Positions 37,047 to 46,678 of a stretch of DNA of 64,000 bases are shown here, in pieces. The stretch is from Pseudomonas sp. W4I3 (GTDB lineage: Bacteria; Pseudomonadota; Gammaproteobacteria; Pseudomonadales; Pseudomonadaceae). Numbering within the stretch: position 1 is the first letter of the stretch; every line of letters begins with the position of its first letter. The DNA lies in contig NZ_JAUSXS010000001.1 in assembly GCF_030816195.1 (NCBI RefSeq), positions 5,727,501 through 5,791,500 of the forward strand. Direction: 5' to 3'. Both the position numbers and the translations under genes were made by a program. The notes beneath the pieces are model-generated. The model was not told where the DNA came from, made no database searches, and saw only the letters and a program-made list of their open reading frames with translations.

Positions 37047-38384
37047 TCAGGCGCAAACTTCAGTTACCAGTTTTGCCAGGTCTTCGGCGTGACCGCGAAC
37101 CTGTATCTCGTCCTCGCCCTCGACCATGACGCGCACTAGCGGCTCTGTGCCAGACTTGCGCAATAACACACGTCCACGCCCAGCCATCGCCTGAGTCACG
37201 CGCTCGCAAGCTTCTTTGACAGAAGGGTGCTCGATCGGATTTGCGCCGCCGGAAAAACGCACATTAAGCAGCACCTGCGGACACTTGCGCAGCGCCTGTC
37301 GCGCTTGTGCCAGGCTTTCGTCACGACGACGCAAGGCCAGGAGCACCTGCAGTGCCGCGATAATAGCGTCGCCCGTCGTGGTGTGCTGGAAGCACACAAC
37401 ATGCCCGGAGTTCTCGCCGCCCACCAGCCAGTTACGCTCCAGCAACTCGGCAATCACATAACGGTCACCGACATTGGCGCGAATGAAGGGAATGCCCAGC
37501 TCTGCCAAGGCCAATTCAAGCCCGAGGTTACTCATCAAGGTGCCAACGACGCCACCCTGCAGCTTGTTACGCTCATGCAAGTCGCGGGCAATGATGAACA
37601 GCAAATCATCGCCATCCACGATCATGCCGGTGTGATCCACCATCAGCACACGGTCGCCATCGCCATCAAATGCGATGCCCAGGTCCGCATGTTCAGCCAG
37701 AACCGCAGCCTGCAACTGCTCCATATGCGTGGAGCCGCAGTTGTCATTGATGTTCAAACCGTTAGGCTGAGCGGACAGCACGGTTACCTGTGCGCCAAGC
37801 TCTTTGAAGACACTCGGCGCCACCTTGTAGGTCGCACCGTGGGCGCAATCGACGACGATCTTCAGCCCGGCAAAATTGGTGCTGCTCGGGACGCTGCTCT
37901 TACAGAATTCGATGTAGCGACCGGACGCATCATTGATACGCGAAACCTTGCCCAGCTTACTGGACTCGACCACTGTCATCGGCGCATCCAACAGCTCTTC
38001 GATCATCAGCTCGATCTCGTCGGGCAATTTGGTGCCCTGCCCCGAGAAGAACTTGATGCCGTTGTCGTCATGCGGGTTGTGCGAGGCACTGATCACGATA
38101 CCGGCTTCAGCGTGAAAGGTACGCGTCAGGTAGGCGATCGCCGGCGTCGGCATCGGGCCCAGCAGCATCACATCGGCGCCGGCGGCGGACAAACCCGCTT
38201 CCAGTGCAGATTCAAACATGTAGCCTGAGATACGCGTGTCCTTGCCTACCAGGATGCGGCAAGCGCCCATGCTGCGGAACGCCATACCTGCCGCCCAACC
38301 CAGCTTGAGCATGAAATCAGGGGTAATCGGAAATTCGCCGACCCGACCACGAATACCGTCGGTGCCAAAATATTTCTTAGTCAT
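37047..38384 (-). CDS. glmM: Phosphoglucosamine mutase
   Basis: A 445-residue enzyme converting glucosamine-6-P to glucosamine-1-P for peptidoglycan and LPS precursors. The catalytic phosphoserine is S101 in ISASHNPHDDNG. The metal loop is AFDGDGDRVLMVD, followed by the sugar-binding GENSGHV and the phosphate site RKSGTEPLVRVMVEG. I placed the start at ATG 38384 (MTKKYFGTDG). It is 16 bp downstream of folP, as in many gammaproteobacteria. Confidence 0.97.
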   Translation of the reverse strand: MTKKYFGTDGIRGRVGEFPITPDFMLKLGWAAGMAFRSMGACRILVGKDTRISGYMFESALEAGLSAAGADVMLLGPMPTPAIAYLTRTFHAEAGIVISASHNPHDDNGIKFFSGQGTKLPDEIELMIEELLDAPMTVVESSKLGKVSRINDASGRYIEFCKSSVPSSTNFAGLKIVVDCAHGATYKVAPSVFKELGAQVTVLSAQPNGLNINDNCGSTHMEQLQAAVLAEHADLGIAFDGDGDRVLMVDHTGMIVDGDDLLFIIARDLHERNKLQGGVVGTLMSNLGLELALAELGIPFIRANVGDRYVIAELLERNWLVGGENSGHVVCFQHTTTGDAIIAALQVLLALRRRDESLAQARQALRKCPQVLLNVRFSGGANPIEHPSVKEACERVTQAMAGRGRVLLRKSGTEPLVRVMVEGEDEIQVRGHAEDLAKLVTEVCA

Positions 38385-38400
38385 GAGTGCTCCATCATTC

Positions 38401-39252
38401 TTATTCGGCTGATTCCACAGCGGCAATCATGCGCACCACGTCCACCGTCTCGGCGACATCGTGCACACGCAAAATACGAGCGCCCTTGGTCACGGCCAGC
38501 GCAGCAAGCGCAAGGCCACCAAACAGGCGCTCACCAACCGGACGATTCAAGGCCTGCCCTATCATGCTCTTGCGTGAAACACCGACCAACAGCGGCCGAC
38601 CAAGGGCATGCAGGGCCTCCATATGCTTGAACAGGCTTAAATTATGTTGCAGGGTCTTGGCAAAGCCAAACCCCGGATCAAGGATGATCTTTTCCGGAGC
38701 AATACCCACGGAGGCGCATTGAGCGACCCTGCCGGCAAGAAAATCCCCCACCTCGCCAACCAGATCGTCGTAGTGCGGATTATCCTGCATATTTCCGGGC
38801 TCGCCCAGCATATGCATCAGGCACACAGGCAGACCAGTCGCTGCAGCGGCGTCGAGGGCACCGTCACGCTGCAACGAACGCACATCGTTGATGAGCCCCG
38901 CACCCAAGCGCGCCGTTTCACGCATTACCGCAGGCGTTGATGTATCCACAGAGATGATCACGTCCAGCTCACGGGCGATACGCTCGACAATCGGCGCCAC
39001 TCGCTCCAACTCCTCCACAGGAGAAACAACGCGAGCCCCAGGCCGGGTTGACTCGCCGCCGACATCAATCAACGTCGCACCAGCAGCCACCATCGATTCC
39101 GCATGACGCAACGCAGCGTCCTGCCGGCTGAAGCGGCCGCCATCGGAAAACGAGTCTGGAGTTACATTCAGGATGCCCATGACATGTGTATGGGCCAAAT
39201 CAAGAACCCGGTTGCCGCAAGGCAACCGGGTGGAGGACGACGCAAGAATCAT
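38401..39252 (-). CDS. folP: Dihydropteroate synthase
   Basis: A 283-residue TIM-barrel enzyme joining the pterin pyrophosphate from FolK with p-aminobenzoate. It is the target of sulfonamides. Signature blocks are MGILNVTPDSFSDGG, DVGGESTRPGA, LMHMLGEPGNMQ and LDPGFGFAKT. The final RVHDV is also present. The start is eight bases past the ftsH stop, so ftsH-folP-glmM are read together. Confidence 0.97.
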   Translation of the reverse strand: MILASSSTRLPCGNRVLDLAHTHVMGILNVTPDSFSDGGRFSRQDAALRHAESMVAAGATLIDVGGESTRPGARVVSPVEELERVAPIVERIARELDVIISVDTSTPAVMRETARLGAGLINDVRSLQRDGALDAAAATGLPVCLMHMLGEPGNMQDNPHYDDLVGEVGDFLAGRVAQCASVGIAPEKIILDPGFGFAKTLQHNLSLFKHMEALHALGRPLLVGVSRKSMIGQALNRPVGERLFGGLALAALAVTKGARILRVHDVAETVDVVRMIAAVESAE

Positions 39253-39260
39253 TTCAAACC

Positions 39261-41171
39261 TTAATGATCAGCTGCAGGGCCGCCAATCGGGGCTTCAGGA
39301 CGCTCGTTCTGCACCACCGGCGGAGTACCGGAGGTACCTGAACCGCCTTCCCAGTCGCGAGGCTCCCGAGGCGGACGACCCGACATGATGTCGTCGATCT
39401 GATCGGCATCAATGGTCTCGTACTTCATGAGCGCATCCGCCATCGCGTCCAGCTTGTCGCGGTTGTCGGTGAGGATCTGCTTGGCCGTGCCGTAGCACTG
39501 GTCAATGATACTGCGCACCTCGGAATCGATCAGCTTGGCTGTCTCCCCGGAGAAACTGGCGCTTTGACCGCCACCGCCACGCCCCAGGAATACTTCACCT
39601 TCTTCCTCGGCATACATCAAGGGACCGAGCTTTTCCGACAACCCCCACTTCGTCACCATGTTTCGTGCGATCTGGCTGGCACGCATGATGTCGTTGGAAG
39701 CGCCGGTGGTTACCCCGTCGAAGCCCAGCGTCATTTCTTCGGCAATCCGGCCGCCGTACAGAGAGCAGATCTGGCTGATCAGTGCGCGCTTGGAGAGGCT
39801 GTAGCGATCCTCTTCCGGCAGGAACATGGTCACACCGAGCGCGCGACCGCGAGGAATGATCGATACCTTATAGACCGGGTCATGCTCAGGCACAACGCGA
39901 CCAACAATGGCGTGACCAGCCTCGTGATAAGCGGTGTTCTGCTTCTCCTTCTCGGACATGACCATGGATTTGCGCTCGGCGCCCATCATGATCTTGTCCT
40001 TGGCCAACTCGAACTCTTTCATTTCAACGATGCGCTTGCCGGTACGGGCTGCGAACAACGAAGCCTCGTTCACCAGGTTGGCAAGGTCTGCACCGGAGAA
40101 GCCGGGAGTCCCACGGGCAATCACGGCCGGAGCCACGTCGTCACCCATTGGCACTTTGCGCATATGTACTTTGAGGATCTGCTCGCGACCACGGATGTCG
40201 GGCAGGCCAACCACGACCTGACGGTCGAAACGGCCTGGACGCAGCAGCGCAGGGTCCAATACGTCCGGGCGGTTGGTTGCGGCGATGACGATAATGCCGT
40301 CATTCATCTCGAAACCGTCCATCTCCACCAGCAACTGGTTGAGGGTCTGCTCACGTTCGTCATGACCGCCACCCATGCCGGCGCCACGATGGCGACCAAC
40401 GGCGTCGATTTCGTCAATGAAGATGATGCAAGGTGCGTGTTTCTTGGCCTGCTCGAACATATCGCGAACACGGCTGGCACCGACGCCGACGAACATCTCG
40501 ACAAAGTCGGAACCCGAAATGGTGAAGAACGGCACCTTGGCTTCGCCGGCAATCGCCTTGGCCAGCAAGGTTTTACCGGTACCCGGCGGGCCGACCATCA
40601 GCACGCCGCGAGGAATACGCCCGCCCAGGCGCTGGAACTTGCCGGGATCGCGCAGGAACTCGACCAACTCGCCGACTTCTTCCTTGGCTTCGTCGCAACC
40701 GGCGACATCGGCCAGGGTCGTTTTCACCTGGTCCTCCGAAAGCAGGCGCGCCTTGCTCTTGCCGAAGCTCATCGGCCCGCCCTTGCCTCCCGCGCCGCCT
40801 TGCATCTGGCGCATGAAGAACATGAACACGGCGATAATCACCAGGATCGGGAAGCTGGCCACAAGGAGCTGGGTCCAGATGCTCTGCTGTTCAGGCTGCT
40901 TGCCTTCCACAACGACCTTGTTGTCCACCAGGTCGCCGATCAGACCGTTGTCCTGAATGGCCGGACGAATGGTCTTGAAGCTGTCGCCATCAATACGCTT
41001 GCCGGTGATCACGTAGCCGTCAACCGCTACGCGCTCGACCTTGCCATCCTTAACTTGCTGGATGAAGTCGGAATAGTTGAGGGTCTGCGGCTCGTTAGGG
41101 CTGGAGAAGTTGTTCATCACCGTCACCAGGACAGCCGCGATGATCAACCACAGGATCAGATTCTTTGCCAT
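39261..41171 (-). CDS. ftsH: ATP-dependent zinc metalloprotease FtsH
   Basis: A 636-residue membrane AAA+ protease degrading misfolded membrane proteins and regulators such as LpxC and sigma-32. Two membrane segments (about residues 5-20 and 101-119) flank a periplasmic domain. Walker A is GPPGTGKT (194-201), then the second region of homology and the zinc site HEAGH (about residue 415). I placed the start at ATG 41171. A TTG three codons upstream also reads through but is less likely. The acidic/Pro tail ends PPVVQNERPEAP. Confidence 0.97.
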   Translation of the reverse strand: MAKNLILWLIIAAVLVTVMNNFSSPNEPQTLNYSDFIQQVKDGKVERVAVDGYVITGKRIDGDSFKTIRPAIQDNGLIGDLVDNKVVVEGKQPEQQSIWTQLLVASFPILVIIAVFMFFMRQMQGGAGGKGGPMSFGKSKARLLSEDQVKTTLADVAGCDEAKEEVGELVEFLRDPGKFQRLGGRIPRGVLMVGPPGTGKTLLAKAIAGEAKVPFFTISGSDFVEMFVGVGASRVRDMFEQAKKHAPCIIFIDEIDAVGRHRGAGMGGGHDEREQTLNQLLVEMDGFEMNDGIIVIAATNRPDVLDPALLRPGRFDRQVVVGLPDIRGREQILKVHMRKVPMGDDVAPAVIARGTPGFSGADLANLVNEASLFAARTGKRIVEMKEFELAKDKIMMGAERKSMVMSEKEKQNTAYHEAGHAIVGRVVPEHDPVYKVSIIPRGRALGVTMFLPEEDRYSLSKRALISQICSLYGGRIAEEMTLGFDGVTTGASNDIMRASQIARNMVTKWGLSEKLGPLMYAEEEGEVFLGRGGGGQSASFSGETAKLIDSEVRSIIDQCYGTAKQILTDNRDKLDAMADALMKYETIDADQIDDIMSGRPPREPRDWEGGSGTSGTPPVVQNERPEAPIGGPAADH

Positions 41172-41371
41172 ATCGTTCAATTAACTACCCTCTGAAGCAA
41201 GCTCCGCTACTGGCGCGCGCTTCGCATGATATTCACCGGCCTAACTTACTACATTACCTACAACACTGGCAGGCGCCGTCTGTAACCCTTTGTGAAACTT
41301 TGACCACACAATATTCGTAAAGCTTCGTGACGAAAGCGATATAAAAAAACCTATCGCCCTCCTCCATTTTC

Positions 41372-42022
41372 TCAAAAACGCTCTTCGCTCGCCGCGCCTT
41401 CCACACCGCGAAAGCCGCGGCACAGGAGGTATTGCTCACGGGACCTGTCCCGGGAAGAGTCAGGTTTACGCGTCTGGACTTTGTCAAACAGCTTGCGGAT
41501 GTTCTTGTGGTACTCGTCAAAACCCTCGCCTTGGAAGACTTTGACCAGAAAATCACCCCCCGGACGCAATACCCGCCCTGCCAGATCCAGTGCCAACTCG
41601 CACAGGAACATGGCGCGCGGCATATCAACAGCCGGTAATCCACTCATATTGGGGGCCATGTCGGAAATCACAAGGTCTACCTGCGAATTTCCGACGGCCT
41701 CGAGAATCTGCGCGAGCACGGCGTCCTGAGTGAAGTCCCCATGAACAAAGGTCACATCCGGGATGCTGTCCATTTCCAGGATGTCGGAAGCGATCAAGCG
41801 GCCTTGACCGCCAATCAGACGACTGGTCACTTGAGACCAGCCCCCGGGAGCCGCGCCGAGGTCGATAACGCTCATACCAGGCCGGATCAGTTTGTCCTTG
41901 TCCTGGATCTCCAGCAGCTTGTAACTAGCCCGGGAACGGTAGCCGTCCTTTTGCGCCTTTTTGACGTAAGGATCGTTGAAATGCTCTTGTAGCCACTTAA
42001 GGCTGGTTTTGGAACGGGCCAC
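41372..42022 (-). CDS. rlmE: 23S rRNA 2'-O-ribose methyltransferase RlmE
   Basis: A 216-residue enzyme (FtsJ/RrmJ) methylating U2552 in the A-loop of 23S rRNA. The K-D-K-E-type catalytic set is visible: SRASYKLLEIQ (Lys), VISDMAPN (Asp), FLVKVFQGEG (Lys) and the SREQYLLCRGF end. The SAM loop is LGAAPGGWSQV. It is divergent from yhbY and lies upstream of ftsH, the conserved arrangement. The 200-bp gap to ftsH holds nothing I recognise. Confidence 0.96.
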   Translation of the reverse strand: MARSKTSLKWLQEHFNDPYVKKAQKDGYRSRASYKLLEIQDKDKLIRPGMSVIDLGAAPGGWSQVTSRLIGGQGRLIASDILEMDSIPDVTFVHGDFTQDAVLAQILEAVGNSQVDLVISDMAPNMSGLPAVDMPRAMFLCELALDLAGRVLRPGGDFLVKVFQGEGFDEYHKNIRKLFDKVQTRKPDSSRDRSREQYLLCRGFRGVEGAASEERF

Positions 42023-42127
42023 GGGCCACCTCGAAAATAAAACGGGTCGTGATTAACTGGGCGGTCCCGGACTCGCTCGGGTAAACTGGCCGCCGCTTTT
42101 TACAAGATCAGACGCAGGGGTCAGATT

Positions 42128-42436
42128 ATGCCGCTCACTCAAGAGCAGAAGAAACAGTACAAATCCATTGGCCACCATCTGAAACCAGTTCTGATTGTGG
42201 CAGACAATGGTTTGACTGAAGGTGTGTTAGCCGAATTCGAACGCGCACTCAATGATCATGAACTGATCAAAATCAAGGTCAATATCCTTGATCGCGAAGC
42301 GCGTCTGGCCGCCGTTGCAGAACTGTGCAAGGTTGGCAAAGCGGACCTGGTTCAGGTTATCGGCAAGATGGCGCTGCTGCATCGCAAGAACTTCAGCGTC
42401 AACAAGCAACTGTCGAACGTACATCGTTTCAAATGA
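42128..42436 (+). CDS. yhbY: CRS1/YhbY-family RNA-binding protein
   Basis: A 102-residue one-domain CRM protein related to YhbY, which associates with pre-50S particles. The family begins MPLTQEQKKQYKSIGHHLKP and carries the RNA-binding GLTEGVLAEFERALNDHELIKI block. It contains the conserved VQVIGKMALLHRKN loop, a GxxG-like motif. It is divergent from rlmE with a 105-bp shared promoter region. Confidence 0.92.
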   Translation: MPLTQEQKKQYKSIGHHLKPVLIVADNGLTEGVLAEFERALNDHELIKIKVNILDREARLAAVAELCKVGKADLVQVIGKMALLHRKNFSVNKQLSNVHRFK

Positions 42437-42445
42437 CGACAAGGG

Positions 42446-42850
42446 TCAAGGGCGTGCTTTGCGCGCCCCGCCACTCCATCCCGGCGCAGGCTGTATCGCC
42501 AGCACCAAGCCAGAAAACCCTAGTACAAGATAGCTGAACAACTGCCAGCGCAACGCTTGCGGTAGCCACACATGCACAATGCAATACATTGCGCACGCAT
42601 ACAGCGCCATCAGCAGGAGCTGGCCGCGTATATCCCGCCACAAACTCCCCAAGCCTTCAGCCCTGACCAGCACCAACGCCTGGAGCATCACGCACGCTGC
42701 AGCAAAACTCACCAGCAAGGTAGTCAGCAGCCCACCGATCTCATCGATCAGCAAAGGTGCCAGGCCTATCAAACCCAGCGCCGGCAACACGCCAATGTGC
42801 AACAACCATAGACCACCGACCCAGAGCATCTGGGAGAGCTGCCAAAGCAT
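42446..42850 (-). CDS. DUF4149-type inner-membrane protein
   Basis: A 134-residue integral membrane protein with about four hydrophobic helices (LWLLHIGVLPALGLIGLA, TTLLVSFAAACVMLQALVL, LLLMALYACAMYC, FSYLVLGFSGLVLAI). It matches the small membrane protein downstream of greA in other pseudomonads. The function is unknown. I placed the start at ATG 42850; a reading from 42901 would overlap the end of greA. A strong hairpin occupies 42851-42873 directly before this ATG, so the usual ribosome site is missing or hidden. The start is therefore uncertain. Confidence 0.75.
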   Translation of the reverse strand: MLWQLSQMLWVGGLWLLHIGVLPALGLIGLAPLLIDEIGGLLTTLLVSFAAACVMLQALVLVRAEGLGSLWRDIRGQLLLMALYACAMYCIVHVWLPQALRWQLFSYLVLGFSGLVLAIQPAPGWSGGARKARP

Positions 42851-42873
42851 GGCGCCCGCACGAAGCGGGCGCC
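42851..42873 (-). terminator. Hairpin between greA and the DUF4149 gene
   Basis: GGCGCCCGC-TTCGT-GCGGGCGCC: a perfect nine-base-pair GC stem whose base abuts the ATG at 42850. It lacks a T-run. It could end greA transcripts, or act on translation of the downstream gene. Confidence 0.6.
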
Positions 42874-42878
42874 GTCTT

Positions 42879-43355
42879 TCAGATATGACGAACTTCGACA
42901 ATCTCGTACTCGATCACGCCGCTCGGCGTTTTCACGGCAACCACATCGCCTTCTTCCTTGGCAATCAAGGCGCGGGCCAGCGGCGAACCAACAGAGATCT
43001 TGCCGAGTTTGAAGTCAGCCTCGTCTTCGCCGACGATGTGGTAGACCACACGTTCGTCGGTTTCAACGTTGGCGATTTCGACAGTCGTACCGAAAATCAC
43101 TTTGCCGGTGTGAGGAATGGTCGTCACATCGATCACCACCGAGTTCTGCAGGCGGCCTTCGATATCACGGATACGAGCCTCGACCATGCCTTGCTGCTCA
43201 CGAGCGGCGTGGTATTCGGCGTTTTCCTTCAAGTCACCCAGCTCGCGGGCCGTACCGATGTCCTGGCTCAGCTTTGGACGTACGACCTTGGTCAGATGGG
43301 CGTGCTCTTCTTCCAGGGCCTTGAAGCCCTGGACGGTCATTGGATATTTGGTCAT
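42879..43355 (-). CDS. greA: Transcription elongation factor GreA
   Basis: A 158-residue factor that rescues backtracked RNA polymerase by stimulating transcript cleavage. The N-terminal coiled-coil carries the acidic tip (LGDLKENAEYHAARE). The C-terminal FKBP-like domain includes EADFKLGKISVGSPLARAL. I placed the start at ATG 43355, giving MTKYPMTVQG, which overlaps the carB stop by four bases (ATGA). That links it to the carAB transcript, as in P. aeruginosa. Confidence 0.97.
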   Translation of the reverse strand: MTKYPMTVQGFKALEEEHAHLTKVVRPKLSQDIGTARELGDLKENAEYHAAREQQGMVEARIRDIEGRLQNSVVIDVTTIPHTGKVIFGTTVEIANVETDERVVYHIVGEDEADFKLGKISVGSPLARALIAKEEGDVVAVKTPSGVIEYEIVEVRHI

Positions 43356-46300
43356 GCCTTCAATCCTGCGTGTAGATCCTGCAAGCGGCGCACGGTCTTT
43401 TCCGGACCGAACTTGAGCGCTTCGCAGATAGCTTCGCCTGCAGCGATGGTAGTGGTGCAATAGATCTTGTGCTGCAGGGCATTACGACGAATGGAGTAGG
43501 AGTCCGCGATCGACTGGCGACCTTCGGTGGTGTTGATGATCAGCGTGACTTCGTCGTTCTTGATCATGTCGACCACATGCGGACGGCCTTCCGTCACCTT
43601 GTTCACGCGACGTACTTTCAGGCCGGCAGCTTCGATCAGCTTGGCGGTCCCGGCGGTAGCCACGACTTCAAAGCCCAAGTTGATCAGATCACGGGCCACA
43701 CCCGCAACCAGTGGCTTGTCGTCATCACGCACACTGATGAACGCGGTACCGCCGGTCGGCAGCACTTCGCTGGCGCCCATCTGAGCCTTGGCGAATGCTT
43801 CGCCGAAGGTGTCGCCCACACCCATCACTTCACCGGTGGACTTCATTTCCGGGCCTAGGATCGGGTCCACACCAGGGAATTTGGCGAATGGGAACACCGC
43901 CTCTTTCACACTGTAGAAGTTCGGAATGATTTCCTTGGTGAAGCCGATTTCCTTTAGGGTCTTACCGGCCATTACGCGGGCAGCGATCATGGCCAGGGAC
44001 ACGCCGATGCACTTGGACACGAACGGTACGGTACGCGAAGCACGCGGGTTGACCTCGATGACGTAAATGTCTTCGCCTTGCAGCGCCAACTGGACGTTCA
44101 TCAGGCCGACAACACCCAGCTCCAGGGCCATTTTCTTGACCTGCTCGCGCATCTCGTCCTGGATATGCGCAGGCAGCGAGTACGGCGGCAGCGAGCACGC
44201 GGAGTCACCGGAGTGAACGCCAGCCTGTTCGATGTGCTGCATGATCGCGCCGATGACCACGTCGGTACCGTCGCACACCGCGTCAACGTCCATTTCGATG
44301 GCGCAGTTGAGGAAGTGGTCGAGCAGCACCGGGCTGTCGTTGGACACTTTCACGGCGTCGCGCAGGTAACGCTTGAGCTCTTCTTCTTCGTAGACGATTT
44401 CCATCGCGCGGCCGCCCAGTACGTAGGACGGACGCACCACCAGCGGATAGCCGATCTTGCTGGCTGCGCGAATCGCTTCGTCTTCGCTGCGCACGGTGGC
44501 GTTCGGCGGCTGACGCAGGTTCAGGCGCTCAACCATTTGCTGGAAGCGCTCGCGGTCTTCGGCGCGGTCGATGGCGTCCGGACTGGTACCGATGATCGGC
44601 ACGCCGGCTGCTTCCAGGGCACGCGCCAGTTTCAGCGGGGTTTGACCGCCGTACTGAACGATCACGCCTTTTGGCTTCTCGACGCGACAGATTTCCAATA
44701 CGTCTTCCAGCGTCACCGGCTCGAAGTACAGACGGTCGGACGTGTCGTAGTCAGTGGAAACGGTTTCCGGGTTGCAGTTGACCATGATGGTCTCGTACCC
44801 GTCTTCGCGCAGTGCAAGGGCGGCGTGTACGCAGCAATAGTCGAACTCGATGCCCTGGCCGATACGGTTCGGACCGCCGCCCAGGATGATGATCTTGTCG
44901 CGACCCGACGGCGCGGCTTCGCACTCTTCCTCATAGGTGGAGTACATGTACGCGGTGTCGGTGGCGAACTCGGCTGCGCAAGTGTCAACGCGCTTGTAGA
45001 CCGGGAAGATATCCAGCTTGTGACGATGGGTACGCAGGTTCTTCTCGGTCACACCCAGCAGCTTGGCCAGGCGTTGGTCGGAGAAACCTTTGCGCTTGAG
45101 GCGGAACATCAGGTCGCGGTCGATAGACGACAGACCGAGGGTCTTGACCTTCTCTTCTTCCTTGATCAGATCTTCGATCTGCACCAGGAACCACGGGTCG
45201 ATCATGTTCATGCCGAAGATATCTTCGACGCTCAGGCCGGCGCGGAAGGCGTCAGCCACGTACCAGATACGCTCGGCGCCCGGCACGGTCAGTTCGCGCT
45301 TGAGGATGCTCATGCTTTCCGGGTTGCTCAGATCGAGCTTCTCGTCCAGGCCGCAAACACCGACTTCCAGGCCGCGCAGGGCTTTCTGCAGGGACTCCTG
45401 GAAAGTCCGGCCAATCGCCATGACTTCACCGACCGACTTCATCTGTGTGGTCAGGCGCGCATCAGCCTTGGCGAACTTTTCAAAGGCAAAGCGCGGCAGC
45501 TTGGTCACGACATAGTCGATAGACGGCTCGAAAGACGCCGGCATGGCGCCGCCGGTGATTTCGTTTTGCAGCTCGTCCAGGGTGTAGCCGATAGCCAGCT
45601 TGGCAGCGATACGCGCGATCGGGAAACCAGTCGCTTTCGATGCCAGCGCGGAAGAACGCGACACACGCGGGTTCATCTCGATCACGACCATGCGACCTGT
45701 GTCCGGGCAGATGCCGAACTGAACGTTGGAGCCGCCGGTTTCAACGCCGATCTCACGCAATACCGCCAACGAGGCGTTACGCATGATCTGGTATTCCTTG
45801 TCCGTCAGGGTCTGCGCTGGAGCCACGGTGATCGAGTCACCGGTGTGCACGCCCATCGGGTCAAAGTTTTCGATGGAGCAGACGATGATGCAGTTGTCCT
45901 TCTTATCGCGGACAACCTCCATCTCATATTCTTTCCAGCCGATCAGGGATTCGTCGATCAGCAGCTCTTTGGTCGGCGACAGGTCCAGGCCGCGCGCGCA
46001 GATTTCTTCGAACTCTTCACGGTTGTAAGCAATGCCGCCACCGGTGCCGCCCATGGTGAAGGACGGACGGATAATGCAGGGGAAGCCCAGCTTTTCGAGA
46101 ACGGCGTTGGCCTCTTCCATGCTGTGGGCAATACCGGAGCGCGGGCAGTCGAGGCCGATGGACTTCATCGCCTTGTCGAAACGCGAACGGTCTTCAGCCT
46201 TGTCGATGGTGTCGGCGTTGGCACCGATCATCTCTACGCCGAACTTTTCCAGGACGCCTTCGCGCTCCAGGTCCAGGGCGCAGTTCAGTGCGGTCTGGCC

Positions 46301-46573
46301 GCCCATGGTGGGCAACAGCGCATCCGGACGCTCTGTTTCGATGATCTTGGCGACGGTCTGCCATTTGATCGGTTCGATGTAGGTGGCGTCGGCCATGGCC
46401 GGGTCGGTCATGATGGTGGCGGGGTTGGAGTTCACCAGGATGACGCGGTAACCCTCCTCGCGCAGGGCTTTACAGGCCTGGGCGCCGGAGTAGTCGAATT
46501 CGCAGGCCTGGCCGATTACGATCGGGCCGGCGCCGAGAATCAGGATGCTTTTTATGTCTGTACGTTTTGGCAT
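43352..46573 (-). CDS. carB: Carbamoyl-phosphate synthase large subunit
   Basis: A 1073-residue two-module ligase producing carbamoyl phosphate from bicarbonate, ammonia and two ATP. It feeds arginine and pyrimidine synthesis. Each half has an ATP-grasp domain (FTMGGTGGGIAYN; PSYVLGGRAMEIVY) after a preATP-grasp (SILILGAGPIVIGQACEF; IILGGGPNRIGQGIEFDYC). The C-terminal allosteric MGS-like domain begins about residue 935 and binds UMP and ornithine. I placed the start at ATG 46573 to match family length. It is coupled to greA and lies 105 bp after carA. Confidence 0.97.
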   Translation of the reverse strand: MPKRTDIKSILILGAGPIVIGQACEFDYSGAQACKALREEGYRVILVNSNPATIMTDPAMADATYIEPIKWQTVAKIIETERPDALLPTMGGQTALNCALDLEREGVLEKFGVEMIGANADTIDKAEDRSRFDKAMKSIGLDCPRSGIAHSMEEANAVLEKLGFPCIIRPSFTMGGTGGGIAYNREEFEEICARGLDLSPTKELLIDESLIGWKEYEMEVVRDKKDNCIIVCSIENFDPMGVHTGDSITVAPAQTLTDKEYQIMRNASLAVLREIGVETGGSNVQFGICPDTGRMVVIEMNPRVSRSSALASKATGFPIARIAAKLAIGYTLDELQNEITGGAMPASFEPSIDYVVTKLPRFAFEKFAKADARLTTQMKSVGEVMAIGRTFQESLQKALRGLEVGVCGLDEKLDLSNPESMSILKRELTVPGAERIWYVADAFRAGLSVEDIFGMNMIDPWFLVQIEDLIKEEEKVKTLGLSSIDRDLMFRLKRKGFSDQRLAKLLGVTEKNLRTHRHKLDIFPVYKRVDTCAAEFATDTAYMYSTYEEECEAAPSGRDKIIILGGGPNRIGQGIEFDYCCVHAALALREDGYETIMVNCNPETVSTDYDTSDRLYFEPVTLEDVLEICRVEKPKGVIVQYGGQTPLKLARALEAAGVPIIGTSPDAIDRAEDRERFQQMVERLNLRQPPNATVRSEDEAIRAASKIGYPLVVRPSYVLGGRAMEIVYEEEELKRYLRDAVKVSNDSPVLLDHFLNCAIEMDVDAVCDGTDVVIGAIMQHIEQAGVHSGDSACSLPPYSLPAHIQDEMREQVKKMALELGVVGLMNVQLALQGEDIYVIEVNPRASRTVPFVSKCIGVSLAMIAARVMAGKTLKEIGFTKEIIPNFYSVKEAVFPFAKFPGVDPILGPEMKSTGEVMGVGDTFGEAFAKAQMGASEVLPTGGTAFISVRDDDKPLVAGVARDLINLGFEVVATAGTAKLIEAAGLKVRRVNKVTEGRPHVVDMIKNDEVTLIINTTEGRQSIADSYSIRRNALQHKIYCTTTIAAGEAICEALKFGPEKTVRRLQDLHAGLKA

Positions 46574-46678
46574 GGGTTTGTCACTCAAATCCGCAGGTCA
46601 GTCGGCAAGCCGTCTTGAACAATCTTTGAAGAGCCTGCGGGGGCCACCGAAATCAGGGGCCGCCCGCACGCCGCTCAG

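Noticed and set aside
44078..46618. An 846-codon open frame opposite carB
   Set aside because: Antisense shadow of carB.
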